DNA of 55,000 nt from an uncultured Pseudomonadota bacterium (lineage in GTDB: Bacteria; Myxococcota_A; UBA796; CAJQPC01): positions 1 through 55,000 of the forward strand of contig CAJXRZ010000040.1 of assembly GCA_913060515.1 (NCBI GenBank), read 5' to 3'. The translations under genes were made by a program, and so were the position numbers. The notes under the pieces are model-generated. The model was not told the origin of the DNA and did no database searches. It was given only the letters and a program-made list of their open reading frames with translations. This document shows, piece after piece, positions 44,757 through 53,006 of this stretch (positions within the stretch are counted from its first letter, which is position 1; each line of letters begins with the position of its first letter).

Positions 44757-45380
44757 TCAGGCCCGTACTTTCTCTTTGCCCCTTTGCCCTGCGCTGGGCT
44801 GAGAGGCCCGCAGCCACACGCTGGCCAGGGCGGCTTTCACCGCCTCGATGTGGGTCTCCCAGACGCCCGCACCGTCCCGCGCCAAGCCCACCACACCGGG
44901 AGCCCGTTGTGGATCCAGCTCTTCGGCCAGCTCGCGCGGGCTCAGGGCCCCCGGGGCGTCCTGATGGTTCCACTGGTACAGGGTAGGAATCTCTCCCAGG
45001 CTGGTACGCAGGCTGTCCAGCGCGCTGGCCAAGGCCTTGAGCATGCGCTTGTTCTCACCCAGGTTCTCGGGCCTGGAGTCGATGACCAGAACCAGGGCGT
45101 CTGCCCGAGAGAGCATGGCCGGTCCCTCTCCGCGCTCCAGTGCCTCGGTGGACAAGGTGGCGCAGGCCGCCTCGGTGCGGAAGCCTGAGATCTTGCCGAG
45201 CTTGACCTGCAGGAAGGAGCCGCTCTCCTCGCTGTCGGCGTCGCTCACGTCCAGCATGGGACCCGCCATGGGGCCATAGATTGCCGCTATCTGGCTCAAG
45301 TTGGAGCGCTTGCCGGCACCCTTGGCCCCGACGTAGACCAGGGACAGTTCCATGTTCTGTGTTCTGGGGTCCAGGCGCAT
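44757..45380 (-). CDS. MglA-like small GTPase, probably inactive
   Basis: 207 residues. LVYVGAKGAGKRSNL, KLGKISGFRTEAACATLS, ADALVLVIDSRPENLGENKRML and LYQWNHQDAPGALSPRELAEEL line up with MglA, the polarity GTPase of gliding and twitching bacteria. Several key residues differ: the P-loop Ser/Thr after Lys24 is Arg25, the switch II TVPG is replaced by LSTE, and NKxD is NHQD. It may be a nucleotide-insensitive scaffold. The ATG at 45380 has a CGGAG ribosome-binding site; 64 nt separate it from the upstream QEGLA gene on the same strand. Confidence 0.7.
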   Translation of the reverse strand: MRLDPRTQNMELSLVYVGAKGAGKRSNLSQIAAIYGPMAGPMLDVSDADSEESGSFLQVKLGKISGFRTEAACATLSTEALERGEGPAMLSRADALVLVIDSRPENLGENKRMLKALASALDSLRTSLGEIPTLYQWNHQDAPGALSPRELAEELDPQRAPGVVGLARDGAGVWETHIEAVKAALASVWLRASQPSAGQRGKEKVRA

Positions 45381-45444
45381 TTTGACTCCGGTTCAATGAC
45401 TGACGACTGGTATACGGCGCTGATGCGCCGATGACGCCTTCGTG

Positions 45445-46665
45445 TCAGAGATCGGACAGAGAGGTGCACTTCAGGAGGACCCCGCCCTGAAAGCTGGCCC
45501 ATGCCAGATGCGCAGCGAGAGATCCGGCATTGCTCGCCCACTCTGGAACCCGGCTGGCCTCGCTCAGCAGGCCCTCTTCGAAGCAAGGCTCCAGGTCGCG
45601 GGCGTCCCCCAGAGTCCAGCGGCCGGCGAAGAATCGGATCGGGAGCTGCATGCGCTGGGCTCTAAAGGCCTGCACAAAGAAGGCCTGCACCCGCAGCAAG
45701 CCGGCCAGGTAGACGGTGTCCTTGGTGAAGACCACCCCGTCCCTTCCGTTGCCCCCACGGAAGATCCGTGCTGCGGACTGGAAGGACTCTAGGGGATCTT
45801 GTCCCCGCTCTTCAAAGAGCCGCACGACCTGCTCAAAGCTGGCGCCGTCCAAGGCCGCAGCAACCGCCACCACGCGCAGGGCGATGCGCCTGAGGCGGCG
45901 GTGGTCCATGGTGTCGGTGATGAGCTCAGCGAAGGTGGCCAGACCTTCTTGGTCCATGGTCGTGCGCGGGCTGCTCAGGCCCATACATGTCAGCACCGGC
46001 TGCTCAGCGCCGTTGCGCTTGGTGTAGGCGTGCACCTTGGCCTCGTGCTCGAGCAGCTGTCGCATGGTGTGGGGGCTGAAGCGGGCATCGGAGCGCAGTC
46101 GGATGCGCTTGGAGCCAGCGGTGGCTTTGGCGCTGATCGTCTCGCTGAGCTCGACGGGCAGAGACCTGGGCAAGTGGTCCAGCTGGTCTTGCATCCAGGC
46201 TTGGGCCTGTGCGCTGTCCCAGTCCTCGGCCGGCTCTGGGATGGGCAGATCCTCGGTGGCCTCCAAGAAGTGTTGGGCGGCCTCCAAGTGGGTGGGGGTG
46301 GTGTGGGAGATCCGGTCTCTTGGGGCGCCGAAGAGCGCCACCGATGCGTCCACAAAGCCCGGCTGGCCTTGGGCCGAGAGCAGCTCGATGAGCGCCACGT
46401 AGGAGGCCGCCGTGCGCTTTAGGAAGGCCCCGGCGGGATCCTGAGTGTCCAGCTCGCCCATCAAAGCCCGCAGCGCCTGCTCTTTGGCGCTGTAGTCCCG
46501 GAGAGTGGGTGCGATCTCGGGCAGGGTGCCGTGGGCATGCCAGTGGGCCGCCACCTCCGGACCCCAGCTCAGGGTGCCCAACATGTGGATGCCGCTGGCC
46601 GACTGCGCCAGGCGTTTGTCCCAGTCCCGCAGGCGCTGGGCGCGTTTGCTCTCCAAGACGCTCAT
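45445..46665 (-). CDS. DUF1704 (QEGLA motif) zinc peptidase-like protein
   Basis: 406 residues. HEAKVH (His207, Glu208, His212) and DQEGLATFAEL (239-243) are the DUF1704 signatures. The family is related to the eukaryotic tyrosine carboxypeptidase MATCAP, and HExxxH plus a distal Glu is its zinc site. Bacterial members are often annotated as flavohaemoglobin expression-modulating proteins, with no firm role. It is cytoplasmic by sequence. The start overlaps the stop of the upstream lipoprotein gene (ATGA), so the two are coupled, and the MglA-like gene follows. Confidence 0.82.
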   Translation of the reverse strand: MSVLESKRAQRLRDWDKRLAQSASGIHMLGTLSWGPEVAAHWHAHGTLPEIAPTLRDYSAKEQALRALMGELDTQDPAGAFLKRTAASYVALIELLSAQGQPGFVDASVALFGAPRDRISHTTPTHLEAAQHFLEATEDLPIPEPAEDWDSAQAQAWMQDQLDHLPRSLPVELSETISAKATAGSKRIRLRSDARFSPHTMRQLLEHEAKVHAYTKRNGAEQPVLTCMGLSSPRTTMDQEGLATFAELITDTMDHRRLRRIALRVVAVAAALDGASFEQVVRLFEERGQDPLESFQSAARIFRGGNGRDGVVFTKDTVYLAGLLRVQAFFVQAFRAQRMQLPIRFFAGRWTLGDARDLEPCFEEGLLSEASRVPEWASNAGSLAAHLAWASFQGGVLLKCTSLSDL

Positions 46666-47468
46666 TTGGGCTTGACCACCAGGGTCAGGCCGTCCTGCAC
46701 CGCCTCGTGCACACGCCAGCTGTTGTCGCTGTAGTCGGCATCGTTGATCGCCACGCTCAGGGTTCCGGCGCTGGGGGCGGTGAAGCTCTTGGTGTCTGCC
46801 ACCTCGAAGACTTGGACCTCGCCTGCGCCATCGGGCTCAAAGCGGGCCAGGAGCACACCGGGCATGCAGCTTGGGCAGAGGTGCTCTGCGCTGGGCTCCG
46901 CTCCTGAATCCCCCATCACGTTGAGCTGCGGTCCGCCCTCGTTGAGCACGTAGTACTGGCCCACGTCGGCTTTGATCTGCACCGCCTGGCCCGCGCACAA
47001 GGGCAGGTCCATCTGCCAGCCAAAGTCCAGCTCCATGGGGTGGTAGACGTCCTCCTCCAGGGGCTCTGGGCAGGCGGCTTCCTTGTAGTCTTCCTGCAGC
47101 TCCTCCACCCAGCTTCCCCAGGAGCTGGTGGTGTTTCCGCCCCGCATCACGCCCAGGCAGAACGCCAGGTTCTTGGCCGCGACCGCTTGGATATCGCTCA
47201 GATCGGCCAGGAGCAGAGCCTCCACTTCAGCGGCCCGCTCCTCCCCAAAGTCCACCCCGTCCCGGCGGGCCCCAGCCCACTGCAGGGACATGGCGCGTAC
47301 GGTGTCCCGCTGCTGCTTTGTGCGCAGGGCGTCATCCTCGATGGAGGCGAACTCTGGGGCCACAAAGCAGGCGCTTCGGTCGCCGCTCTCCAGAAGCCAG
47401 CCGCTCTCGGGGCCGGTGTTGTTGGGGGCGGTCTTGGGACCGCAGGCGAGCAAGGTGAGCCAAATCAT
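46662..47468 (-). CDS. Hypothetical lipoprotein, coupled to DUF1704 gene
   Basis: 268 residues from the ATG at 47468; the frame extends to 47549 but that part is not protein-like. The N-terminus MIWLTLLACGPK is one of the shortest lipoprotein-like signals here (Cys9). TACACT lies 7 nt before this ATG. The mature part contains several Cys (CACPEPL region, HLCPSCMPGVL) and a C-terminal beta domain (GTLSVAINDADYSDNSW). No family is recognised. Confidence 0.7.
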   Translation of the reverse strand: MIWLTLLACGPKTAPNNTGPESGWLLESGDRSACFVAPEFASIEDDALRTKQQRDTVRAMSLQWAGARRDGVDFGEERAAEVEALLLADLSDIQAVAAKNLAFCLGVMRGGNTTSSWGSWVEELQEDYKEAACPEPLEEDVYHPMELDFGWQMDLPLCAGQAVQIKADVGQYYVLNEGGPQLNVMGDSGAEPSAEHLCPSCMPGVLLARFEPDGAGEVQVFEVADTKSFTAPSAGTLSVAINDADYSDNSWRVHEAVQDGLTLVVKPK

Positions 47469-47475
47469 GAAAGCC

Positions 47476-47481
47476 AGTGTA
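47476..47481 (-). promoter_or_regulatory. -10-like TACACT for lipoprotein gene
   Basis: TACACT on the minus strand, 7 nt before the ATG at 47468, within the 41-nt gap shared with the divergent lipoprotein gene at 47510. Confidence 0.45.
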
Positions 47482-47509
47482 GCCTTGGGGCCTGAATTGA
47501 GGTCCCCCC

Positions 47510-48124
47510 ATGTCCCGTTTGTCCCCTGCATTGGTCCTGTTTCCCGCACTGCTTTCTCTGAGCGCGCTGCTTGGCTGCACCAAGGACGATGTGGAGCCCG
47601 AGGACACCGCGCCGGAGGAGGTGGAGAAGGATCCTGTCCTACTGGACTGCGTGCTGCCGGCTGTAGAGACCCCCATCACCGACGGGATGTGGTCTGTGGG
47701 CATTGACGAGGCCTTGTTCAACCACTGCGAGAACGAGGTCGGCAAGGGCCTGCACATCCATGTCGGTGAGCCCACCATGCTGCAGATCGATGCCAGCAAC
47801 TATCCGGAGCTCAGCGCCATCTCCGACCCCCAAAGCGAGCAGTCCATGCCCATGAGCGGCAGCCAGGATGGCGCCAACTTTGAGCTGGTCGGAAACGTCG
47901 AGTTTGGAATTGGAACCTGCATCATCGGGATTGAAGCCACCCTCACAGGCCAGATGACTGGGCAGGACTCCTTCTGCTATCAGATGGACGCGACCGCCAG
48001 CATCGCCGAGGAGCTCTCTCCAGATGCCTGCTCTCTGATCTTGGGGGAGACCGAGAACCACACCTTTTCCGAGCTGCCCTGCGATCAAGCTTGGATCGGC
48101 GTGGCGGCCCCCGCACCGCAGTAG
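47510..48124 (+). CDS. Hypothetical lipoprotein
   Basis: 204 residues. The N-terminus MSRLSPALVLFPALLSLSALLGC is a normal-length lipoprotein signal (LLGC). A short acidic linker (TKDDVEPEDTAPEEVEKDP) leads to a domain of about 170 residues with six Cys, predicted disulfide-bonded. No family is recognised. It is divergent from the lipoprotein gene at 47468. Confidence 0.7.
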   Translation: MSRLSPALVLFPALLSLSALLGCTKDDVEPEDTAPEEVEKDPVLLDCVLPAVETPITDGMWSVGIDEALFNHCENEVGKGLHIHVGEPTMLQIDASNYPELSAISDPQSEQSMPMSGSQDGANFELVGNVEFGIGTCIIGIEATLTGQMTGQDSFCYQMDATASIAEELSPDACSLILGETENHTFSELPCDQAWIGVAAPAPQ

Positions 48125-48229
48125 AGCCGCCTGGGCTGGGGGATCTGGTCCCTAAAATGCCCAGTTGATGTAAGCCTTTCTCATTGCCTCTGGACAAAGC
48201 CCCTCGCGTACGGCAAAACGTGTTCTGAC

Positions 48230-49183
48230 GTGAAGTTCTACCTGCTACTTTCTGCTTGCTTTGGTACCAAGCAGCTACCGGACACGCCCACCCCCAACCT
48301 TTCGGGTTGGTGGGAGCAAGCTGCGCCTTGTCCAGATGGGGCCAACCTGCAAGGTGCTGCGCCCCCCGTCGGTGCGCGGATCTGGTGCGAGGTGCAGGAC
48401 ACCGGCTTGGCGCTGCCCCACGGTCGAGAGACCGGCTTTTGGGCCGATGGCAGCACCCGCTATGAGCGCCTGTGGAGCAGCGGTCGCTACGACGGCGAGT
48501 ACAAGGCTTGGTACCCAGGCGGCCGAATGGAGGTCGAAGGGCGCTTCGAGGCGGACCAGCAGACCGGCACCTGGCGCTGGTGGTACGAGAGCGGCGGCAT
48601 CAAGACCGTCGACTCCTTCGATGGCGGCGTGCTCAACGGCACCTCGATCCGCTACTACGAGAACGGCACCAAGGCCTTTGAGCGGCCCTACAAGGACGGT
48701 CAGCTCCAGGGCACCGCCTACGCTTGGGACGAAGAAGGCCAGCTGCTGGGCAGCATGACCTTTGAGCAAGGCACCGGCGACTTTGTGGAGTGGCGCGGCG
48801 ACGGCACCCTGGTCGCCGAGGGCGCCTACGTCGGTGGAGAGGAGCAGGGCGAGTGGCGTTGGTACGGTGCAGGCGGCGTCTTGTCCTCCATCGAGCACTA
48901 CCAAGCCGGCGTGATGCACGGGGCCTTCACCTTCTTTGACCCCATGGGTGAAGAGCTGGGCCACTTTGAGATGGACCAAGGCACCGGTGAGTGGAGCGGC
49001 TGGCACGACAACGGTCAGCTGGCTGCCCAAGGGCCGATGCTTCAAGAGATGCGTCACGGCGAGTGGCACTACTACGATGAGGCGGGCGAGCCGCTACTGG
49101 TCCAGTTCTGGGAAGAGGACCGCGTGGTCGTCGAAGATGTGCCCGAGAGCGTCTCAACGGATGCGGGCGGCGTCGACGAGTAG
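48230..49183 (+). CDS. MORN/YwqK-type repeat lipoprotein
   Basis: 317 residues from a GTG; no earlier start is in frame. The N-terminus MKFYLLLSAC is a short lipoprotein-like signal. Residues about 85-300 hold eight or nine repeats of about 23 residues (GxWRWWYESGGIKxxxxF, GEWRWYGAGGVLSS, GEWHYYDEAGEP), the MORN-variant seen in proteins annotated as YwqK-family antitoxins. In such proteins the name is by homology only. There is no partner toxin here. Probably a membrane-tethered scaffold. Confidence 0.78.
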   Translation: MKFYLLLSACFGTKQLPDTPTPNLSGWWEQAAPCPDGANLQGAAPPVGARIWCEVQDTGLALPHGRETGFWADGSTRYERLWSSGRYDGEYKAWYPGGRMEVEGRFEADQQTGTWRWWYESGGIKTVDSFDGGVLNGTSIRYYENGTKAFERPYKDGQLQGTAYAWDEEGQLLGSMTFEQGTGDFVEWRGDGTLVAEGAYVGGEEQGEWRWYGAGGVLSSIEHYQAGVMHGAFTFFDPMGEELGHFEMDQGTGEWSGWHDNGQLAAQGPMLQEMRHGEWHYYDEAGEPLLVQFWEEDRVVVEDVPESVSTDAGGVDE

Positions 49184-49201
49184 CAGGGCCCAGCCCCGCA
49201 G

Positions 49202-49207
49202 TAGACT
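49202..49207 (+). promoter_or_regulatory. -10-like TAGACT for dinB
   Basis: TAGACT ends 6 nt before the GTG at 49214, with no Shine-Dalgarno sequence. I see no LexA-box candidate overlapping it. Confidence 0.55.
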
Positions 49208-49213
49208 CCTGTA

Positions 49214-50287
49214 GTGCACCGCCGAATTCTTCATGTCGACATGGATGCTTTCTTCGCCTCCGTCGAGCAGCGCGACAAACCCGAGCTCCGGGGAAAGCCC
49301 ATCGTGGTGGGCGGAACGCCGGGTGGCCGCGGGGTCGTCGCCGCAGCCTCCTACGAGGCCCGGGCCTTTGGGGTGCACAGCGCCATGCCCGCGGGCCGGG
49401 CCCTGCGTCTGTGTCCGGATCTGACCTTTGTTCGTCCCGATTTTGGTCGCTACAAGGCCGCATCTGAGCAGATCTTCGAGATCTTCCGCTCCTGGACCCC
49501 CCACGTCGAAGGGCTCTCCTTGGACGAGGCCTTTCTCGACGTGACCGAGAACCTGCGCGGCGTGCCCACCGGGACCGAGGTCGCCCGCCAGCTGCGCGCT
49601 GAGATCTTCGAGACCACCGGCCTGACCGCCTCGGCCGGCGTGGCGCCCGTAAAGTTCGTCGCCAAGATCGCCTCGGACTACCGCAAACCCGACGGCCTGA
49701 CCGTGGTGCGTCCCGATCAGGTCCTGGACTTCATCCATCCCCTGCCCGTGGAGAAGCTCTGGGGCGTGGGCCCGGCCACCGCCAAGCGCCTGCATGCGGT
49801 GGGCCTTCGCACCATTGGCGATGTCTACGCGCGCAAAGAGCACGAGTTGGTCGAAGCCTTGGGCTCTCAGGGGCGCTGGTTGGCGACCTTGGCGCGAGGT
49901 GAGGACCCCCGTCCTGTTCGCAGCCGCAAGGGCCGCCGCAAGTCCATCAGCGCTGAGCGCACATTTGCTCAGGACATCTTGGAGATCGGCGCCTTGGAGG
50001 AGGTCTTGGCCGACCAGGCCGAGCGGGTGTGCGAGAGCCTGAAGAAGAAGGGGTGGGTGGCCAGGACCGTGGTGCTCAAGCTTCGCTACGATGACTTCTC
50101 TACTCTGACCCGCTCCAAGACCCTGGATCGGCCTGTTGGCACCATCGAGGCCATCGTGCGCACCGGCCTGGCCTTGCTGATGAAGACCGATGCTGGGGTG
50201 CGGCCCGTGCGTCTGATTGGCCTGGGCGTGAGTGGATTGAGCAAGCCCCAGGGTCCCTCCAGACAGCTGGAGCTGGACTTGCAGTAG
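49214..50287 (+). CDS. dinB: DNA polymerase IV (Y-family translesion polymerase)
   Basis: 357 residues from a GTG, the usual DinB length. It carries the palm catalytic motifs HVDMDAFFASVEQRD and GLSLDEAFLDVT, RGVVAAASYEARAFGV and the helix-hairpin-helix region LWGVGPATAKRLHAVGLRTIGD. It copies past damaged template bases with low fidelity. The C-terminus ends RQLELDLQ, close to the QLxLxL beta-clamp-binding motif. The downstream radical SAM gene has its own TAGACT hexamer, so dinB is probably monocistronic. Confidence 0.96.
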   Translation: MHRRILHVDMDAFFASVEQRDKPELRGKPIVVGGTPGGRGVVAAASYEARAFGVHSAMPAGRALRLCPDLTFVRPDFGRYKAASEQIFEIFRSWTPHVEGLSLDEAFLDVTENLRGVPTGTEVARQLRAEIFETTGLTASAGVAPVKFVAKIASDYRKPDGLTVVRPDQVLDFIHPLPVEKLWGVGPATAKRLHAVGLRTIGDVYARKEHELVEALGSQGRWLATLARGEDPRPVRSRKGRRKSISAERTFAQDILEIGALEEVLADQAERVCESLKKKGWVARTVVLKLRYDDFSTLTRSKTLDRPVGTIEAIVRTGLALLMKTDAGVRPVRLIGLGVSGLSKPQGPSRQLELDLQ

Positions 50288-50308
50288 GCGCGCAAGGCCC
50301 CGGGGACG

Positions 50309-50314
50309 TAGACT
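50309..50314 (+). promoter_or_regulatory. -10-like TAGACT for radical SAM operon
   Basis: TAGACT ends 6 nt before the GTG at 50321, in the 33-nt gap after dinB. Confidence 0.55.
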
Positions 50315-50320
50315 GGCCCC

Positions 50321-51853
50321 GTGCCCCGCAAGCTGAACATCGCCATCGTGAGCCTCTACGCCCTGGAGAACAACGGGGTGCGCCACGTCGCCAGCTCCCT
50401 GCGAGAGGCCGACTTTCAGGTCACCGAGATCTACTTCAAGGACTGGGTGAACAATCGTTTCCCCTGGCCAAGCGAGCAAGAAGTCCAGGATCTCATTGGT
50501 CTTCTGCGCGAGCGCCAGATCGACTACATCGGCCTGAGCGTGCGGGCCAGCGCCTTCCACCGCATGGCCAAGTACCTGACCGAGCGCCTGCGGGCGGCCT
50601 TGGGAAAGCCCATTTTGTGGGGCGGCATGCACCCCACCTTCCTGCCCCAGATGTGCATCGAGATCGCCGATGTCATTGCCGTGGGCGAGGTCGACAACGC
50701 GGTCATTGAGTTCTTCGTGCGCCTGGACGAGGGCCGCTCGATCCGGGACTGTCCCAGCTTTTGGGTGCGGGAAGGGGACACGGTCTACCGCAACGACATC
50801 GACGACTTGGTGGACCTGGATGAGATCCCCTTCCGGGACTTCCACACCCAGCAGGACAAGTTCCACGTCGAAGACGGCAAGGTCACCCAGGGCGACCCCT
50901 TCATCACCAACCCGGAGTACACCATCCTGGCCAGCCGGGGCTGCCCCTACTGGACCTGCACCTTCTGCTCCAACACCCTGACCAAGCCCTTGTACGAGGG
51001 CAAAGGCAAGTCCTTCCGCGTGCGCAGCGTCGAGTCTCTGATCCAAGAGATGGAGTACGCGATGAAGCTGTGCCCGGACATCAAGGTGGTGCGCTTTGAT
51101 GACGAGGTCTTCCCCATCCGAAAGGACTGGATCAAGGAGCTTTCCGAGAAGTGGCCCGAGCGCGTGGGCATCCCCTTCGAGGTCCTGGTCGACCCCCGCA
51201 TGGTGCGCCTGGAGCCTCTGCAGCAGCTCAAGGCCGCTGGTCTGCGGGCCATCTGCATGGGCATCCAAGCCAACGAGCGTGTGAACCAAGAGTTCTACAA
51301 CCGCCAGACCACCAACCAGCAGATCGTGGATGCCCAGTCCATCTTCCGGCAGGTGGGCATCACCGCCAACCTGCAGATCATCTGGGACGACCCCGTCAGC
51401 ACTGAGGAGGACAAGGACCAGCTCTTCTACATGCTCATGGAGCTTGAACGCCCCTTCGAGCTCTACCTCTTTGGGCTGACCATCTATCCCAACACCCACC
51501 TGGCCCGGCGCCTGCTGCGGGAGGGGCGCATCAAAGAGGAGCACATCGAGGGCATCAACACCCACGCCTTCGAGCAGTTCCGGGTGGACCTGAACTACCC
51601 CCGACCCAAGGCCGACAAGCGCTGGCTGGCGCTCATTGTCTTGTGCAACAAGCCCTTCATCCCCAAGTCGTTGATCTGGAAGCTCTACCGCTCTGAGCGC
51701 TTCAAGCAAGACCCCGAGCCCTTGGTGCAGGTGGCCCAGGCCGCCAGCTTGGCCCGGCTCTCGACCGTTGCCGCCGGCATGGCCTTGGATGGAGAGCTGA
51801 CTTGGCTGCTCCTGAAGCGCTGGGTGAATCCAGCCAGCATGGTGACCATGTGA
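50321..51853 (+). CDS. B12-binding-type radical SAM protein with CX4CX2C cluster motif
   Basis: 510 residues from a GTG. Residues about 5-140 form a cobalamin-binding-like Rossmann domain (IDYIGLSVRAS, KPILWGGMHPTF, ADVIAVGEVDN). The radical SAM core begins SRGCPYWTCTFC, with Cys208, Cys213 and Cys216: CX4CX2C rather than the common CX3CX2C. DDPVSTEEDKDQLFYMLME and FGLTIYPNTHLARRL resemble the BchE/hopanoid-type B12 radical SAM group, which does methylations and ring chemistry. The substrate is unknown. The next radical SAM gene overlaps it by 4 nt. Confidence 0.88.
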   Translation: MPRKLNIAIVSLYALENNGVRHVASSLREADFQVTEIYFKDWVNNRFPWPSEQEVQDLIGLLRERQIDYIGLSVRASAFHRMAKYLTERLRAALGKPILWGGMHPTFLPQMCIEIADVIAVGEVDNAVIEFFVRLDEGRSIRDCPSFWVREGDTVYRNDIDDLVDLDEIPFRDFHTQQDKFHVEDGKVTQGDPFITNPEYTILASRGCPYWTCTFCSNTLTKPLYEGKGKSFRVRSVESLIQEMEYAMKLCPDIKVVRFDDEVFPIRKDWIKELSEKWPERVGIPFEVLVDPRMVRLEPLQQLKAAGLRAICMGIQANERVNQEFYNRQTTNQQIVDAQSIFRQVGITANLQIIWDDPVSTEEDKDQLFYMLMELERPFELYLFGLTIYPNTHLARRLLREGRIKEEHIEGINTHAFEQFRVDLNYPRPKADKRWLALIVLCNKPFIPKSLIWKLYRSERFKQDPEPLVQVAQAASLARLSTVAAGMALDGELTWLLLKRWVNPASMVTM

Positions 51854-52947
51854 GCGGCATGGATCCACGGACGGCGGTCAAAGAGGGCCTGGCCAGTCAG
51901 CGCAGGCGGGCCCGGGCGTGGAAGAACGTCGCACAGTCCGCCACCTACAGAAGGATTCGTCCGTCTTGGGTGCCCAGGCCCCACGCCGCCCATGTGCTGC
52001 TGACCTACAAGTGCAACCTGAAGTGCTTGGGCTGTGGCAGCTGGAAGGTGCGGGACCACAGTGACTTGAGCGCAGCGGAGTGGCTGCACACCTTTGGGCA
52101 GCTCAAGAGCCTTGACATCGTGAAGATCCTGGGCGGCGAGCCCATGGTGCGCAAGGACCTGACACAGATCCTTCAGGGGGTGCGCAGCATCATCGACCCC
52201 TATGTGCTGCAGCTCACCACCAACGGCATGATGACCGAGCGCACTCTGGAGGTGATTCAGGCCGTGGCCTGGCCGGGTCTTCAGCTGCGTATCAGCGTGG
52301 ATGGCACCCGGGAGACCCACGACAGGATGCGCGGGGTGACTGGCAGCTGGGACTTGGTCAACGAGACCGTGCAGCGCGTCTCCGAGCTCCAGGGCCGCTA
52401 CGGGTTCAAGTTCGGCATCAACTTCGCGGTCACCGACCACAGCCTGGCCGACTTTGACGCCATGGTGGACTATGCCGGATCCGTGGGGGCGGACTTGATC
52501 CCTGGGGTCAACGTCGACCCCTTTCTGGTCGGGACTGTGCCGCCTGAGATTCGGCAGCAACAGGTCATCATGCTCGAGGACCCCGCCAAGGGCCTGGCCA
52601 AGCTGGAGGACCACCGCGTGGGCACCAAGCGGGAGCTGCCTTGGGTGGACCATCTGCTCTCACGCTTCGTCACCAAGCGCACCTTTGAGCACCAGATCAA
52701 GGAAAAGCAGCACCGCTTTGTGTGTAGAGAGCTGCGGGATCTTCTGTACCTGTTGCCGGACGGCAGCGTGGTTCGCTGCGGTATGGACCATGAGCCCATC
52801 GGAAATGTTCGCAGTCAGAACTTCGACGAGATCTGGTTTGGAGATGGGATGGAGAAGTACAGGAAGAAGGTGGATGATTGTCCGGGCTGTCTGCAGGCGA
52901 GCGTGCAGATCTTGAGCCGGGTGTATGGCGGGTGTTTGGACGGGTGA
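51850..52947 (+). CDS. SPASM-type radical SAM protein
   Basis: 365 residues from the GTG at 51850, which overlaps the previous stop (GTGA); an ATG at 51859 is the alternative. The cluster motif is LTYKCNLKCLGC (Cys55, Cys59, Cys62, CX3CX2C), followed by ILGGEPMVRKDL and LRISVDGTRETHDRMRG. The C-terminus has CRELRDLLYLLPDGSVVRCG, IGNVRSQNFDEIWFG and CPGCLQ, a SPASM/twitch-like auxiliary cluster region. SPASM enzymes often modify peptides, proteins or sugars. Coupling to the B12-type partner suggests consecutive steps on one substrate; no precursor peptide gene is visible. Confidence 0.88.
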   Translation: MSGMDPRTAVKEGLASQRRRARAWKNVAQSATYRRIRPSWVPRPHAAHVLLTYKCNLKCLGCGSWKVRDHSDLSAAEWLHTFGQLKSLDIVKILGGEPMVRKDLTQILQGVRSIIDPYVLQLTTNGMMTERTLEVIQAVAWPGLQLRISVDGTRETHDRMRGVTGSWDLVNETVQRVSELQGRYGFKFGINFAVTDHSLADFDAMVDYAGSVGADLIPGVNVDPFLVGTVPPEIRQQQVIMLEDPAKGLAKLEDHRVGTKRELPWVDHLLSRFVTKRTFEHQIKEKQHRFVCRELRDLLYLLPDGSVVRCGMDHEPIGNVRSQNFDEIWFGDGMEKYRKKVDDCPGCLQASVQILSRVYGGCLDG

Positions 52948-52981
52948 GTTTGGGGAGTTGACTTTTTTGGACCCCGAGTTC

Positions 52982-52987
52982 TATGGT
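52982..52987 (+). promoter_or_regulatory. -10-like TATGGT before the RCC1-like lipoprotein gene
   Basis: TATGGT ends 7 nt before an in-frame ATG at 52995. The annotated start at 53007 has its own GGAGGG, so the two signals disagree. Confidence 0.35.
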
Positions 52988-53006
52988 CCGGTCAATGGAG
53001 GGCGCG

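Noticed and set aside
48230-49183. Toxin-antitoxin antitoxin, as MORN/YwqK proteins are often named
   Set aside because: No toxin gene is adjacent and the protein has a lipoprotein-like signal; the name would rest on annotation habit.
49154-51868. 904-residue open frame antisense to dinB and the radical SAM gene
   Set aside because: Its sequence is His/Leu/Gly/Asp-rich shadow of high-GC codon bias on the other strand; both sense genes have clear family motifs.
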